In this document: piece after piece, positions 25,459 through 36,597 of the stretch
How positions within the stretch are numbered: position 1 is the stretch's first letter
Layout: each line of letters opens with the position of its first letter
DNA from: Henckelia pumila
Lineage: Eukaryota > Streptophyta > Magnoliopsida > Lamiales > Gesneriaceae
Assembly (NCBI RefSeq): GCF_033568475.1
Contig: NC_133121.1
Coordinates: 129,674,375 to 129,738,374, forward strand
Direction of reading: 5' to 3'
DNA length: 64,000 nucleotides
The notes under the pieces: generated by a model
What the model was told of the DNA's origin: nothing
Database searches by the model: none
Seen by the model: only the letters and a program-made list of their open reading frames with translations
Position numbers and translations under genes: made by a program

Positions 25459-28400
25459 TGTAACGCCCAGAAATTCGGCACGTAAATCCGCATGCATAAC
25501 TAGGGGATTTAATAATTTTAAAATAATGTGAAAATGTGTTAAATTAATTTTATATGTTATTATGTGAATTATATGATTTATTAGCATGTTTTAAATATTT
25601 GTTCGGCATTTAAATAGGTATGATGTGATTTATGAATTTATTTGAGAAAGTTTACTTTTTGATCGCGTAGGCGGGACCGTGGACGGACGAGATGCCAAAA
25701 TATTTAGCCAAAAATATTTTATGAGTTTTTGAGCCTTAAAATATTATTTTAAAGTATTGTGTCAAGAGAATTTTAGTATTTAATTATATATTAATTTAAG
25801 AATTTGTTTTTGGCCAAAATAAGTCATTTTATTGACTTTTATTAATATTTAAAAATTCCCAAAATTATTATTTCGGGATTTAAGTTAAAAATCAGATTTA
25901 ATTATCTGGTATTTAAGAGTTTTAACTTTATTTTATTGTATTCAATAATATCTTAATATCTTAACCATGTTTTATTAAAGATTTAACCTAATCCTACCCC
26001 TTTAAAAAAATAAAACCTACGGTAATTCACCTAGCCGCCTCCTCCACCTCTTCTCTTCCCCATCCCCACGCTCCTCATCAGATTTCTAGACCACCATAAC
26101 CAACCTTTGGAGTTTTATCAAGTTTTGTTCGTCGTTCGTCGTCCGGTAACCGAATACGCGTCGGTATCAACACTTTGATCAAATATTCATCAAGGCACGT
26201 TTCGAATCCATTCTTGAACACCATTTAAATCATTATACACTGATTTATGCATAAAATATTGGATGTTGCATGTGTATGTGGTTTTAGAATAAAAATCTTC
26301 ATGTTCATGCCAAGCATTCACGTTTTATTTACATGTTGGCTTATTTATGCATGATTTTGATCCATGGGCTGTTCGAGGAGCTAACCATCGGTTTAGGGTT
26401 CGAGCTAGGGTCCTTAGGGTCGGTTTTGGCTAGGTGGTTCATGGCTGGAAGGGCTGGAGCCATCCTGGAGTCGGCCATGACAGCAGCTACGCGCGAGCAG
26501 TGGCATCTGTTGGGTTTAGGGGGCTTGGCCGAGCCATGCATGGGCTTGGCTCGAGGCAGGCCTGGTCTTGGGGATGCACTTGGACCCTGGGTGGTCCAGA
26601 TGCCGGAGCTCCGGCCTTTGGTGGCCGGAGCTGGTCGGATCATGCAAAGCATTAGGGGCTGTCCAGAATATGGGGCTGCGCAGGTTGTAGGGAGTTAAGG
26701 ACCCTTGGCCGAGCCATGCACTTCATGGTTCGAACCATGGATGGACCAAGAAGGTCCCACAGGACCATGGGGTGGTCTTGTGGGCGGGGCTCCGGCCAGG
26801 GGCGGCCGGAGCAGGGCGGTCTAAGGCTAAAGTGAGGAGCTGCCGCATGGGGTTTAATGTAGGATCGGCAGTTTCGGGATTCCCGAATCGTGTGTCGCTA
26901 GGACGGTGTAGGGATCGGTTCAAGGCGAGGCTTGGTTCGTTGGAACCGCCCAGACGTGGACTACGTCTGGGCGGTGGAGCTCCGGCCATTCGGCGGCCGG
27001 AGCTGGCCGGCAGCAGGCCTCAAAGCCTGCTGCTACACGGCCGTGACCTGCACAATTTTTGTGCAGGTCACGTTGGGTATTGGGGAAGTGAGCCGTGGGT
27101 TTGGGGTGTTTTTGGGCCGGGCTTGGGTCCTTGGATCCGGGTCCGGTTCGGGTCTAAATTGATGGGTCAAATAATTTTAGTTCGGGTCTAGATTTTTATT
27201 ATTTGGGCTCGGGTTTTTATTTTAATTAAATGAGAGATTAATTAACAATTAATGGGTTTGGGCTTGATTAATTAATTAATTGGACTAGTTTAATGGGATT
27301 AAATAAATTATGTAAGTGAGCCACTAATTTGTCATGGGCCGTGTGATCCATGAGAATTATTGGGCCAAGTGGAGTCGGGTTTAATAATTTTATCGGTCTA
27401 GTTTATAATTAATGGTTAAATAATACTTTTATTAAGTAAATGTTAAGTTAATTAGTTAATGGGCTTAAAATATATTTTAAGTGAGCCCATTAGTTTCTCT
27501 TGGGCTTGAGGGCCCAAGAAGCTTAATGGGCCAGGTCAGGTTGGGCTTTTGGGTTTTTGGGCCAGTCTAAGAATTTTTGAGTTTAAGTCTAGAGGTCAGC
27601 AGCTCGAACAAGTCCTTGGAAAAATAAATGTCCGTAAATATATATTTAATTCATGCATGCATTTTTATTAGATATATAAGTATTATTTTTAAGAAAATAA
27701 ATTAAATATATATTTACGGGCGAATTTTCATGAAAATAAAGAAGTATATGAGAATTTATATGTTCATGCGTCATTAAGAATTTTTATGATAAGTTTAAAT
27801 TGCATGTTAAGAAAAATATATTTTTATGGAAGTTGAAGTGAAGGTGGAAAGTGATGTGGTTGGAGGCCGGGATACCTGGGCCCGGTGACCTTCCTAATGA
27901 TGTATAAGTATAATGAGCTTATGGATCCAGCTGAGAGGGCTGGTGAAGTGGCAGCACAGAGGTGGAAACCCCACCGCCGCGTACGTTGGTTTATAGATTG
28001 ATCAATCGATTAGTATGATGCCACCGACATGGATACGACCTGTTGAGAACTAAGAAATGATGAAAAGTATTTAATGAGATTTATTAAATATGATGTTTAT
28101 GTTTAGCATGATGATGAAGCATTATAATTATTTATTCATGTCTATATGCATATATTTTTAAGAGCATGCACGTATAATTATTATTCACGTATTTTATATG
28201 ATGTGTGCTTGTGTGTGGTTTCATTTTGTTATATAAGGATAGAACGTGTTGAGCCTCTAGGCTCACTAGATTTAAATGGTGCAGGTGAGCAGAATATTAA
28301 TGAAGTTAATGTGTTTCCGACTGGCGGCGAGGGCGTATGAGTATCCAGCAGCTAGAACCCGTGACCATTGCTCTAAGATGAATTTCATGTTGAGACTAGA

Positions 28401-28642
28401 ACATTTATTTCCGCATATGTTTTATTATTAGATTTTTAGTATTTATTTTATAAGTTTGCATGGATTTTTGTCAAGGAAATATTATTTAGGAATTTTATTA
28501 TGACAATCTTACGAAAGATTATTTAGTAATTAATGTTAGGTATTTATTTGCATGCATGTACTTTCGTTATTATTTATGTTTAAAGGGTAAATTTATATTA
28601 AATTAAGTAAAGTTATTTTTATGTATTATATATATATGTATG

Positions 28643-28682
<40 letters not shown>

Positions 28683-28754
28683 TTAATTTATTATCAGAGA
28701 GTTTTTAAAAAAAAAAAAAAAAAAAAATTTCACTAGAAGTTTTAGGATGTTTCA
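25459..28754 (+). repeat. Element B 3' LTR (3296 bp)
   Basis: Begins TGTAACGCCCAGAAATTCGG and ends GGATGTTTCA before CTTAG. Sampled throughout, it matches the 5' LTR without substitutions. Indels noted: one C near 26060, one G near 26589, a GT near 27213, a TA near 28197 and small changes in AT and A runs. The hairpin island is at 26608-27072. Confidence 0.95.
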
Positions 28755-28759
28755 CTTAG

Positions 28760-29216
28760 CATCCGGACCGACACAGGAGATCGAAAGGGGCCTGGGAGCT
28801 AGAACCTCCCGGAGTAAGCCTTCGGAAATTAGGAAAAGAAAGGAACACCAGTGGGGCCCCGGCCTTTCTATTTTTAGGGCCAGGAAACGGCCACGTTTAT
28901 TTGAAGTATGTCAGGGTCAAATCACAAATCCAATCATTACTAAACACGAGCCAAAGGAATGAGCTCTGTCCGGAAATTATGGGGGTCTAAATCACACGTG
29001 ATAACCATCTTATCACCCTAAAAGTTGTCAGTAAGGTCATACCCAGTGATCATTGAGGTCCCTGGTGGGCAAGTATAAAAGCCCATTCTGGGGGGCAAAG
29101 GAGAGAGAGGACAGAAAAAAAACGGACAAGATATTCGTATATTTTGTATCTTCACTTACCTTTTCCGCTCGGGAATTTACCCATCCCCGGGTAGTTATTT
29201 TGTGATAATCACATCA
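28760..29216 (+). repeat. Element A 5' LTR, right part
   Basis: Continues GCATCCGGACCGACACAGG after the right CTTAG copy of B (28755-28759) and ends GATAATCACATCA at 29216. It holds the promoter TATAAAA at 29074-29080, matched at 45745-45751 in the other LTR. With the left part it makes about 596 bp. Confidence 0.93.
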
Positions 29217-29217
29217 T

Positions 29218-29235
29218 TGGCGCCGTCTGTGGGAA
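29218..29235 (+). promoter_or_regulatory. Primer-binding site of element A
   Basis: TGGCGCCGTCTGTGGGAA begins one base after the LTR end at 29216. It starts with TGG, as expected for the complement of a tRNA CCA end. TGGCGCC-type sites are common in Tat/Athila-like elements; I do not name the tRNA. Confidence 0.7.
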
Positions 29236-29256
29236 ACTTGAGTCTAAGGCGTAGAT

Positions 29257-31259
29257 ATGACCATCTTCGATGATCCTGAAAGCTCTCGTCGAGCAGTGGC
29301 CGCAATCCAGGAGCAAGTGGACGCTATGGTGGACGCAGATCTACAAAGAATCATGGCGATACAACATGGAGAAAAGGAGGGCCAAAGGAAGGATAAAGAA
29401 AAAGAAGTAGAAGGGGAAGGAGAGCCAGAACCGAGGCCCGAGAAAGAGAAGAGTAAAGGCATACACGTAGAGGATGAGGGAAATTCACATGCGGGATCGG
29501 CAAATGTCACCATGGCAGGGGAGCTGGAAATGTTGAAGCAAAAAATACAAAAACTGGAGAATACTGACCCGCGGCAATCCGCACGGATCAAAAGTTTGGG
29601 CTGTCCCTTCTCTCCGGAAATCATTGGGGAGCCATTGCCAGTCTATTTCAAATCCGCCAAAATCAAAGAGTGTGATGGCAGCGCTGATCCCGAGGAGCAT
29701 GTAACCCGGTTTGAGAATGTGGCAATGTTGCATTGTTATGGAGATCAAATCAAGTGCAAGGTATTTCTAACTACCTTGGTGGACTCCGCCCAGAGATGGT
29801 TCGAAAATCTGGAGGAAGGAAGCATCAAAACCTTCAAAGAATTTTGGGAGGTCTTTTTGCAACACTTCAGCAGCAGCAAGCGATACAAGAAAACCACTCT
29901 CATCCTCTTCGAGATAAAGCAGCTGAACGAGGAGTCTCTAAGAGCTTATATTAAAAAGTTCAATAGAGTGGCCTTGGAAGTACCTGCATGTGCACCTGAA
30001 ACCAAAATCACTGCTTTCACGCAAGGGCTCAGAGAAGGAGAATTCTTCCGGTCTCTGGTCAAGAGGGCCCCCCGGTACTTCGAGGACCTCTTGGCTCGAG
30101 CCAAGAAATATATCAATATGGAGGAGGCCCAGCGACAAAAGAGGGAGAAGGACAGGAGGGAAGAGCAAAAGGAGAGAGGAAACCAGGGTAGTCAAGGAAG
30201 AAGAAGGCAGGATCAACCGGGGAGGCTTGCTGCTTTTGCTCCTCACAGGGTAGCCCGGGATCGGGAAATACACTTGTGTGAGGAGAATGTCCAGCCGTTG
30301 CCTCCGAAAAGGCCGGGAAAATACTGTTCGATACACCGGGTTAACACACACGACACTAGCGAATGTCGGAGGCTCGTCGTGGAACCAGGACAGCCTATGC
30401 CTGAGGAAACAAAGCATGTGGAGAAAAAGCAGAGGGGACGCCCCTAGGTACCCCGGTTTGACATCTCACGAGACAATAGGCCTGACCCCTCGAAAGCCCG
30501 GGAGGTAGCGTCACGGGGGCCTGACAAAGGACCCCGAGAGGGACCTTCCAAAGGGGTGATCAACATGATTTCGGGAGGATCCACTGATGGGGACTCTAAT
30601 AGGGCTCGGAAATCTTGGAGCAAAAGAGAGGTCCTGGGAATCGGGGCCCGGAGGCCAGATCCCTGCCCCGTCGTTACCTTTGGGCCCAAGGATTTGGAGG
30701 GAGTGTGTTTACCCCACAACGATGCTTTACTCATCCGAGCGCAGGTGGCTAACTATGACATAAGAAGGGTGTTTGTGGATTCGGGGAGTTCTGTGAATGT
30801 CATTTTCCAGGATGCATTCGAGCAAATGGACTTGCGGGGATGTGAGGTTAACCCTGTAAAAACATCCCTGTATGGGTTTGCAGGACATACCATTCGGCCT
30901 AAAGGAGAAGTGCGGCTGCCCATTACGTTAGGATCGGGCGACATAAAGAAGACTGTCATGGCTCTCTTCACCGTGGTGGAGGCCCCATCTTCCTACAATA
31001 TATCCTGGGAAGGCCGGCCTTAAATGCCTTTAGGGCTGTCGCTTCCGCTTACCACCAAAAGATCAAATTCTCGGTGGGGGATCGAGTGGGCGAAGTAAAG
31101 GGAGATCAACACTCATCCCGACGGTGTTATGCGGACACCATCCGGGTGGAAAACAAGAGGGCACGAGGGACGGAGAGGAGAGATGGTTCCAGACAAGAAG
31201 AGGTGTGCGCGGTAGGAGAAGTAAAGAAGAAAATGAGGAGGTGGAGGTAGTGCCTGGAC
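29257..31259 (+). pseudogene. Element A gag-protease region
   Basis: gag opens at 29257 (MTIFDDPESSRRAVAAIQEQ), 41 bp after the LTR, with an acidic/basic linker and a gag domain around FKSAKIKECDGSADPEEHVT to RWFENLEEGS and FKEFWEVFLQHF. A C-terminal part with CSIHRVNTHDTSEC is the Tat variant of a cysteine motif. A TAG at 30445-30447 interrupts the frame. The same frame continues into an aspartic protease with active site FVDSGSSVNVIF and LYGFAGHTI. It is lost by a one-base frameshift near 31006, after which another frame reads on to about 31259. The TAG could be readthrough, but with the later frameshift it is more simply decay. Confidence 0.88.
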
Positions 31260-31382
31260 AGCCAGGGAAGATCACCCGGGTGGCTTGGGGGATGGAGCCT
31301 GCTTTGGTTGAGCAATTAAAGATCTGCCTGACCCAATGTGTTTGCCTAGTCTCCCAAGGAGCTAACTGGAGTCCCGGCCCAT

Positions 31383-34374
31383 TTGGCAGAACATAGGCTA
31401 AATATCCTCTCAGGATTCCGGCCCGTCAGACAAAAGAAGAGACATTTCGGGGCAGAAAAAGACAAGGTCATTGCTGAGCAGGTCCGGGAACTTCTGGAAG
31501 TGGGGCACGTTAAAGAGGTACAGTTTCCTACTTGGTTATCTAACGTAGTGCTGGTACCCAAAAGTACAGGGAAATTGAGGATGTGCATAGATTTTCGAGA
31601 CTTAAACAAAGCCTGCCCCAAGGACTGCTATCCCCTCCCCCGGATTGACCAGTTAGTAGATTCTACCTCTGGTTATGAGCTGCTTTGCTTTATGGATGCT
31701 TACCAGGGATACCATCAAATTTCCCTGGCTAGGGAAGATCAGGATAAGGTCAGTTTTGTTACGTCAGGAGGAACGTTTTGTTATGTGGTTATGCCTTTTG
31801 GGTTAAAGAATGCAGGAGCCACCTATCAAAGGATGATGGACAGAGTTTTCAAAAATCAATTGGGCCGAAATGTCGAGGTGCATGTGGATGATATCCTGGT
31901 GAAATCCAGGACCAGGAACCATTTTATTCCTGACTTGGAAGAAACCTTTGGTACCTTGCAAAGGTACGGGGTGAAGCTTAACCCGGCCAAGTGTGTGTTC
32001 GGAGTGAAAAGCGGGAAATTCTTGGGATTCGTAGTGACCGAGAGAGGAATAGAGGTAAACCCGAAGAAAGTAAAAATCCTGAGGGAGATGCCATCACCCT
32101 CCTCCATTAGGGAAGTGCAGCGGTTGACTGGAAGAGTCACTGCCCTGTCTCGTTTCGTCGCTCGGTCTGCCCACCGGAGTCATCCCTTCTTTCAGGTGTT
32201 GAGAAAGGCCCAGAGATTTGGATGGAGTGAGGATTGTGAACGGGCTTTCCAAGAATTAAAGGAGCATCTGGCAAATCTGCCCATCCTGGTTAAGCCCGAA
32301 CTAGGGGAGAGATTGTGGGTTTATATCTCCACGACAGAGTCTGCTGTGAGCATGGTGTTAATAAAGGAAGAGGGAGGAGATCAAAAGCCAGTTTATTATG
32401 TAAGTCATGCTCTGAAGGGGCCCGAGATCCGATACAGTGAAATGGAAAAGATGGCCCTGGCCCTTATTTTGACTGCCCGGAAGCTCCGACCTTACTTCCT
32501 ATCGCATCCGGTCATCGTCCTGACCAATAGCCCCTTGGGCCGGGTGATGACTCAACCAGAAGCTTCAGGTCGATTGGTCAAGTGGGCAGTAGAATTGAGA
32601 GAATACGATATAGAGTACAGGCCTCGGGCAGCTATTAAGGCACAGGCTTTGTCTGACTTTCTGACCGAGGTCATCACATTTGGACAGGAGGAAGTGTGGA
32701 GAATCTTTGTGGATGGGGCCAGCAGTTTGGAAGGAAGCGGAGTGGGGGTGATCCTCATTTCTCCCACTCAGGAAAAAACTAAAGTGTCGATAAGATTATC
32801 ATATTTCAAGTCAAACAATGAAGCGGAGTATGAAGCAGTAATCTCGGGCTTGAAATTGGCTCGGGAGGCGGGAGCCAGGCATGTGATTGTATATTCGGAT
32901 TCTCAGCTGGTAGTACAGCAAGTCCAGGGAACTTTTAGCATCAGGGAGAAGAGATTGCAGGAGTATGTGGGACTTATCAAACAGCATGGAGAAGAATTTT
33001 CTAGTTGGAGCATTGAGCAAATTCCCAGGGAGCATAATGCGGAGGCAGACGCCCTAGCCAGGGTAGCATCATCCCTCACTGGTATTGATAGCCGGGAGGT
33101 GATACAACAGTCCGGGTCGGTGATGGCCATTGAAGAAAGGGAAGAAGAGGCCTCGGAAAGATCCTGGATGGCTCCCCTTGTAGAGTACTTGCAGACAGGA
33201 ATCCTTCCTTGGGAGGAGGCACATGCCCGGAAGCTCAGGAGGCAGGTAGCTCGATTCACCCTAATTAATGAAAAGTTATACCGGCGATATTTTCAGGGTC
33301 CCTTGCTAAGGTGCCTAGCCCAAGGAGAAGTGAGGTATGTACTTCAGGAAATACACGAAGGCTGTTGCGGAGATCACGGAGGGGCTCTGAGTTTGGTCCG
33401 CCGTACCCTATTGGCGGGATACTGGTGGCCCACCCTGCAGCAGGATGCCCGGCAGATAGTCAAGACGTGTGAAGGATGCCAAAGGTTTGGAAACTTCTCT
33501 CATAAGCCAGCGGCGGAGTTACAACCGATGTGGGCATCCTGCCCTTTTGATCAGTGGGGCATGGATATCGTGGGACCATTTCCTGTGGGCCCTGGACAAA
33601 AAAAGTTCTTGTTGGTGGCAGTGGATTATTTCTCTAAATGGGTGGAGGTTGAGCCATTAGCAAGAATCACTGAAGAGGCGGTGTTGGGATTTATTTGGAA
33701 GAACATTGTCTGCCGGTTTGGTTTGCCCCGGAAGCATGTCTCGGACAATGGGAGGCAGTTTCAGGGAAAGAAAATAAAATATTGGTGCACAGAGATGATG
33801 GTAAAACAGGTATTCACTTCCGTGGTGTACCCCTAAAGCAACGGACAAACGGAAGTAACTAACAGGACTATCATCCAAACTTTACAAACCCAACTTTTTG
33901 GTGCTGGTAAAAGTTGGGTGGAGGAGGTTCCCGGTGTGCTATGGTCTTACCGCACTACCCCCAGGACGGCCACAGGAAAAACACCTTTCAGCTTGGTGTA
34001 TGGGTCCGAGGCTGTGATCCTAGTGGAAATAGGACAAACCTCCCCCAGGGTGAGAGCTCACCAAGAGGGAGAAACCATGGATAGGATGCAAGAATTAGAC
34101 CTGATTGAAGAAAAAAGAGAACGGGCCGCTATTCGAATGGAAGCCTATCGGAGCAGGATAGTCAAGGCGTTCAATCAAAAGGTCAAAACCAGGGAATTCC
34201 AGATAGGAGATTTGGTACTGAAGAAAGTTAACCCGGCAGGAGGGGTAAAGAAGCTAGAAGCAAAGTGGGAAGGACCTTACAAAGTAATTCGGAGGATAGG
34301 AAGGAGCGCCTGGTATTTGGAGGACAGCCGGGGCAAAGTCCTACAGAGGCCCTGAAATACCCTGCATCTTAAGT
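31383..34374 (+). pseudogene. Element A pol: RT, RNase H, second RNase H, integrase
   Basis: Open from 31383 for 817 codons to 33836. RT has LRMCIDFRDLNKACPKD, YVVMPFGLKNAGATYQ and VHVDDILVKS (intact DD). Next is the ordinary RNase H with YYVSHALKGPE, then a second, archaeal-type RNase H with RIFVDGASSLEGSG, NNEAEYEAVISGL, VYSDSQLVV and HNAEADALARVAS. Integrase follows with its HHCC zinc finger (HEGCCGDHGG … CEGCQRFG), MDIVGPF and VSDNGRQF. A TAA at 33834-33836 replaces a CAA-type codon, and the frame continues with GQTEVTNRTI and GKTPFSLVYGSEA. A TGA at 34353-34355 stops it near the natural end. The double RNase H assigns it to the Tat lineage. Confidence 0.92.
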
Positions 34375-34470
34375 CTTATTATCCTTAAAAATACATATAC
34401 GCCTGTAAATTATGTTTCTGCCGTGTGTATAAATAAAAGGTATGTTTTGATCTGTTGTAAATCGCAAAAA

Positions 34471-34706
34471 TACTCAAAGGCCGGTGGTAATTCACGAGCC
34501 ATGTAAACCCAGGTGATCCACCACCCTGGTACTCAAAGGCCCGTGGTAATTCACGAGCCATGTAAACCCAGGTGATCCACCACCCTGGTATTCAAAGGCT
34601 CGTGGTAATTCACGAGCCATGTAAACCCAGGTGATCCACCACCCTAGTACTCAAAGGCCCGTGGTAATTCACGAGCCATGTAAGTCTAGGTGATCTGCCA
34701 CCCTGG
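34471..34706 (+). repeat. Four tandem 59-bp repeats downstream of element A pol
   Basis: Units start at 34471, 34530, 34589 and 34648 with TACTCAAAGGCC or a close variant, and contain GTGGTAATTCACGAGCC and GATCCACCACCCTGG. Copies 1-3 are nearly identical; copy 4 is more diverged near its end. They sit between the pol end and the 3' end of the antisense ORF, where Tat elements often carry tandem repeats. Confidence 0.92.
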
Positions 34707-35128
34707 CACCAAAAAAGCCCAGGATTCCTGGCGCTCGGGCATCGAAAATGCCCGAGAGAGTAGGCCACCATCGTGGTATATCAAAACAAAGGATTTATCC
34801 AAACATACAGAAAAAATCATTCGAATAAAGAGGTGAATCAAGAGCAAAGTTTTTTTTTTAACAAACAAAATATACATGTGTAAAAGTTAGGAGCCCAAGC
34901 CTAAAAGCTCCAATGAATAGTCTAAATCTAAGAACCCGAGGGGTCTGTCTCCTCTTGAGATTTCTGCTCTTCGCTGGCGTCTACCCTTTGGGGCCCTTCT
35001 CCTTCATTTTCAGGACCGGAGGGTAAAGAAGCAATGGCCAAATTAAGATCTGGAACTCCTTCCCGCATCAGGCCAGCTGCCTCGTACTGAGCAGAACAGA
35101 GGTCAAAGCCTTGGGTGAAGAAGTTGAA

Positions 35129-36461
35129 TGTAGTGACCCTTACCCGGATCACCTACTAAACAGAACTTAGGCATGCAATTAACTTAATTAAACAGATATC
35201 AGAATAAAACTGCGGAAACCATAAACAAATACAATCCCAAGAAAAGGAAATCTGTAGTTTATCCAATAATATACAACCAAATCGAATAGCTGTATAAACC
35301 CAAACAACAGTAATAAAACCTAAGCGAAGCTCCAGCTGTCCAACCACTGACTAGCCCCTCCTGGATCCACCCTCCTCGTCCAATCGCAAACCTGCCCCAT
35401 GGAATAGGGTGTCCAAAAAATACAGAGTACGAGACGTGAGCATAAAACGCTCAGTGCGAGAGTATGAGTATACATGCATGCAAAGTGAACTCCCTATAGA
35501 CTCGAGGTCAAGGATCAGATAACAGAGACAGACCGGGCCCTGGTATGTAGCACGCTGTGCCGTCGCTTCAGGAGGTGGCTCCCATATCGAGATAACCATG
35601 GATACGCCGGACCCAAATCGATGGAAGTCCAATCCACTAACAGGATAGGGTACAACCCTACTAACAGACATATCGAAAGAGATACAGCAAGATGCAAATG
35701 AATGCAGCATAATATCATGGCATATAAATCATGCAGTCACATAATACATGCATACTCAGTCAGGATATCTCGAACAGTACTTTCGTACCTCAAAACAGTG
35801 CAAGCTCTACCAACTCTAGGTCCACGCCTATAGTCTGCTCTACACTGCCAAATGATACTACTATCATCAAAGTGCTCTAAAAGCCTTAACTAAGCTATTG
35901 CATACTCCAAAATATTTATAGGAAGCAAAAGCTATACCTTCGTCCGTCGTTAGCCCTTTGATGTCGGTGCCTCCAGAACTTGGGCACAACTCCGCTACGA
36001 CTACCGAACGCCTCGCCGACCTCCGGACCAAGCCTAAGAAGACTAGAACAGCTCCAAAAGGACTAGAATAGAAAGGAGAACTCGGAATTGGCAAATGAAA
36101 GTGAAGTCTCGGCCTTCTATTTATAGACAACGATCGGAACTTCCGATCCTTGATCGGAACGTCCGAACCTCGATCGGAACGTCCGATCCTGCCATCGGAG
36201 CTTTCGAAGATCCTGATCTGCCACGTGTCAAAATATCACTTGTTGACTCCGGATAGGGGTGATCGTAGCTTCCGGTCCTGATCGGAGCTTCCGATCCAAC
36301 CACACGTCATGGCTGACGTAATACCGATCGGAGCTTCCGATCCTGTTCGGAGCTTCCGATCCTGATCGGAGCTTCCGATCTCACCTTCGGAGCTTCCGAA
36401 CTCTACCCAAGTAATTATGATTAATTCCTTTAATTACTCAATTAGGGTACGGGCTACTACA
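35129..36461 (-). repeat. Element C LTR, left (3' LTR in element orientation)
   Basis: 1333 bp, TGTAGTGACCC at the left and GGGCTACTACA at the right on the plus strand. In element orientation the U3 begins at 36461, with a near-palindromic repeat array (36131-36401) just upstream of a TATAAATA box at 36118-36125. Confidence 0.94.
36131..36401 (-). promoter_or_regulatory. Ten-copy near-palindromic array upstream of the LTR C TATA box
   Basis: Ten copies of a motif close to GATCGGAGCTTCCGATC, some degenerate (for example GATCGGAACTTCCGATC, an 8+1+8 palindrome, and TTCGGAGCTTCCGAAC). The same array is at 42081-42351 in the other LTR. Position directly 5' of TATAAATA (36118-36125, minus strand) suggests a clustered binding site or enhancer in U3. 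The binding factor is unknown. Confidence 0.7.
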
Positions 36462-36476
36462 TTCTCCCCCACTTAA
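36462..36476 (-). promoter_or_regulatory. Polypurine tract of element C
   Basis: On the minus strand CTTAAGTGGGGGAGAA directly precedes the LTR start TGTAGTAGCCC, the expected site for plus-strand priming. Confidence 0.85.
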
Positions 36477-36597
36477 GATATTTCGTCCTCGAAATCAGAT
36501 CTTAAGTACCGAATGCAAATACAGAAATCAGAAACATTCTTTATTCAAATCAAACGTTTACAGAGTTTGCAACTGAATACAACTATAAAGAATGAAA

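Larger units (their letters stand above)
20796..28754 (+). mobile_element. Element B: recent gag-only LTR retrotransposon (TR-GAG type) inside the LTR of A
   Basis: A 7959-bp element with TG…CA ends and perfect CTTAG target duplications at 20791-20795 and 28755-28759. The two 3.3-kb LTRs (20796-24093 and 25459-28754) differ by eye only in a few 1-2 bp indels and AT-repeat length. The internal region is only about 1.36 kb: a primer-binding site, one gag gene and a polypurine tract. Protease, RT, RNase H and integrase are absent. This is the described terminal-repeat-with-gag arrangement, which must borrow enzymes from an autonomous relative. Confidence 0.93.

Noticed and set aside
35351..35710. 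119-codon frame in LTR C, nearly identical at 41301-41660
   Set aside because: Both copies are inside LTRs, no domain is recognisable, and conservation is explained by the LTR pair.
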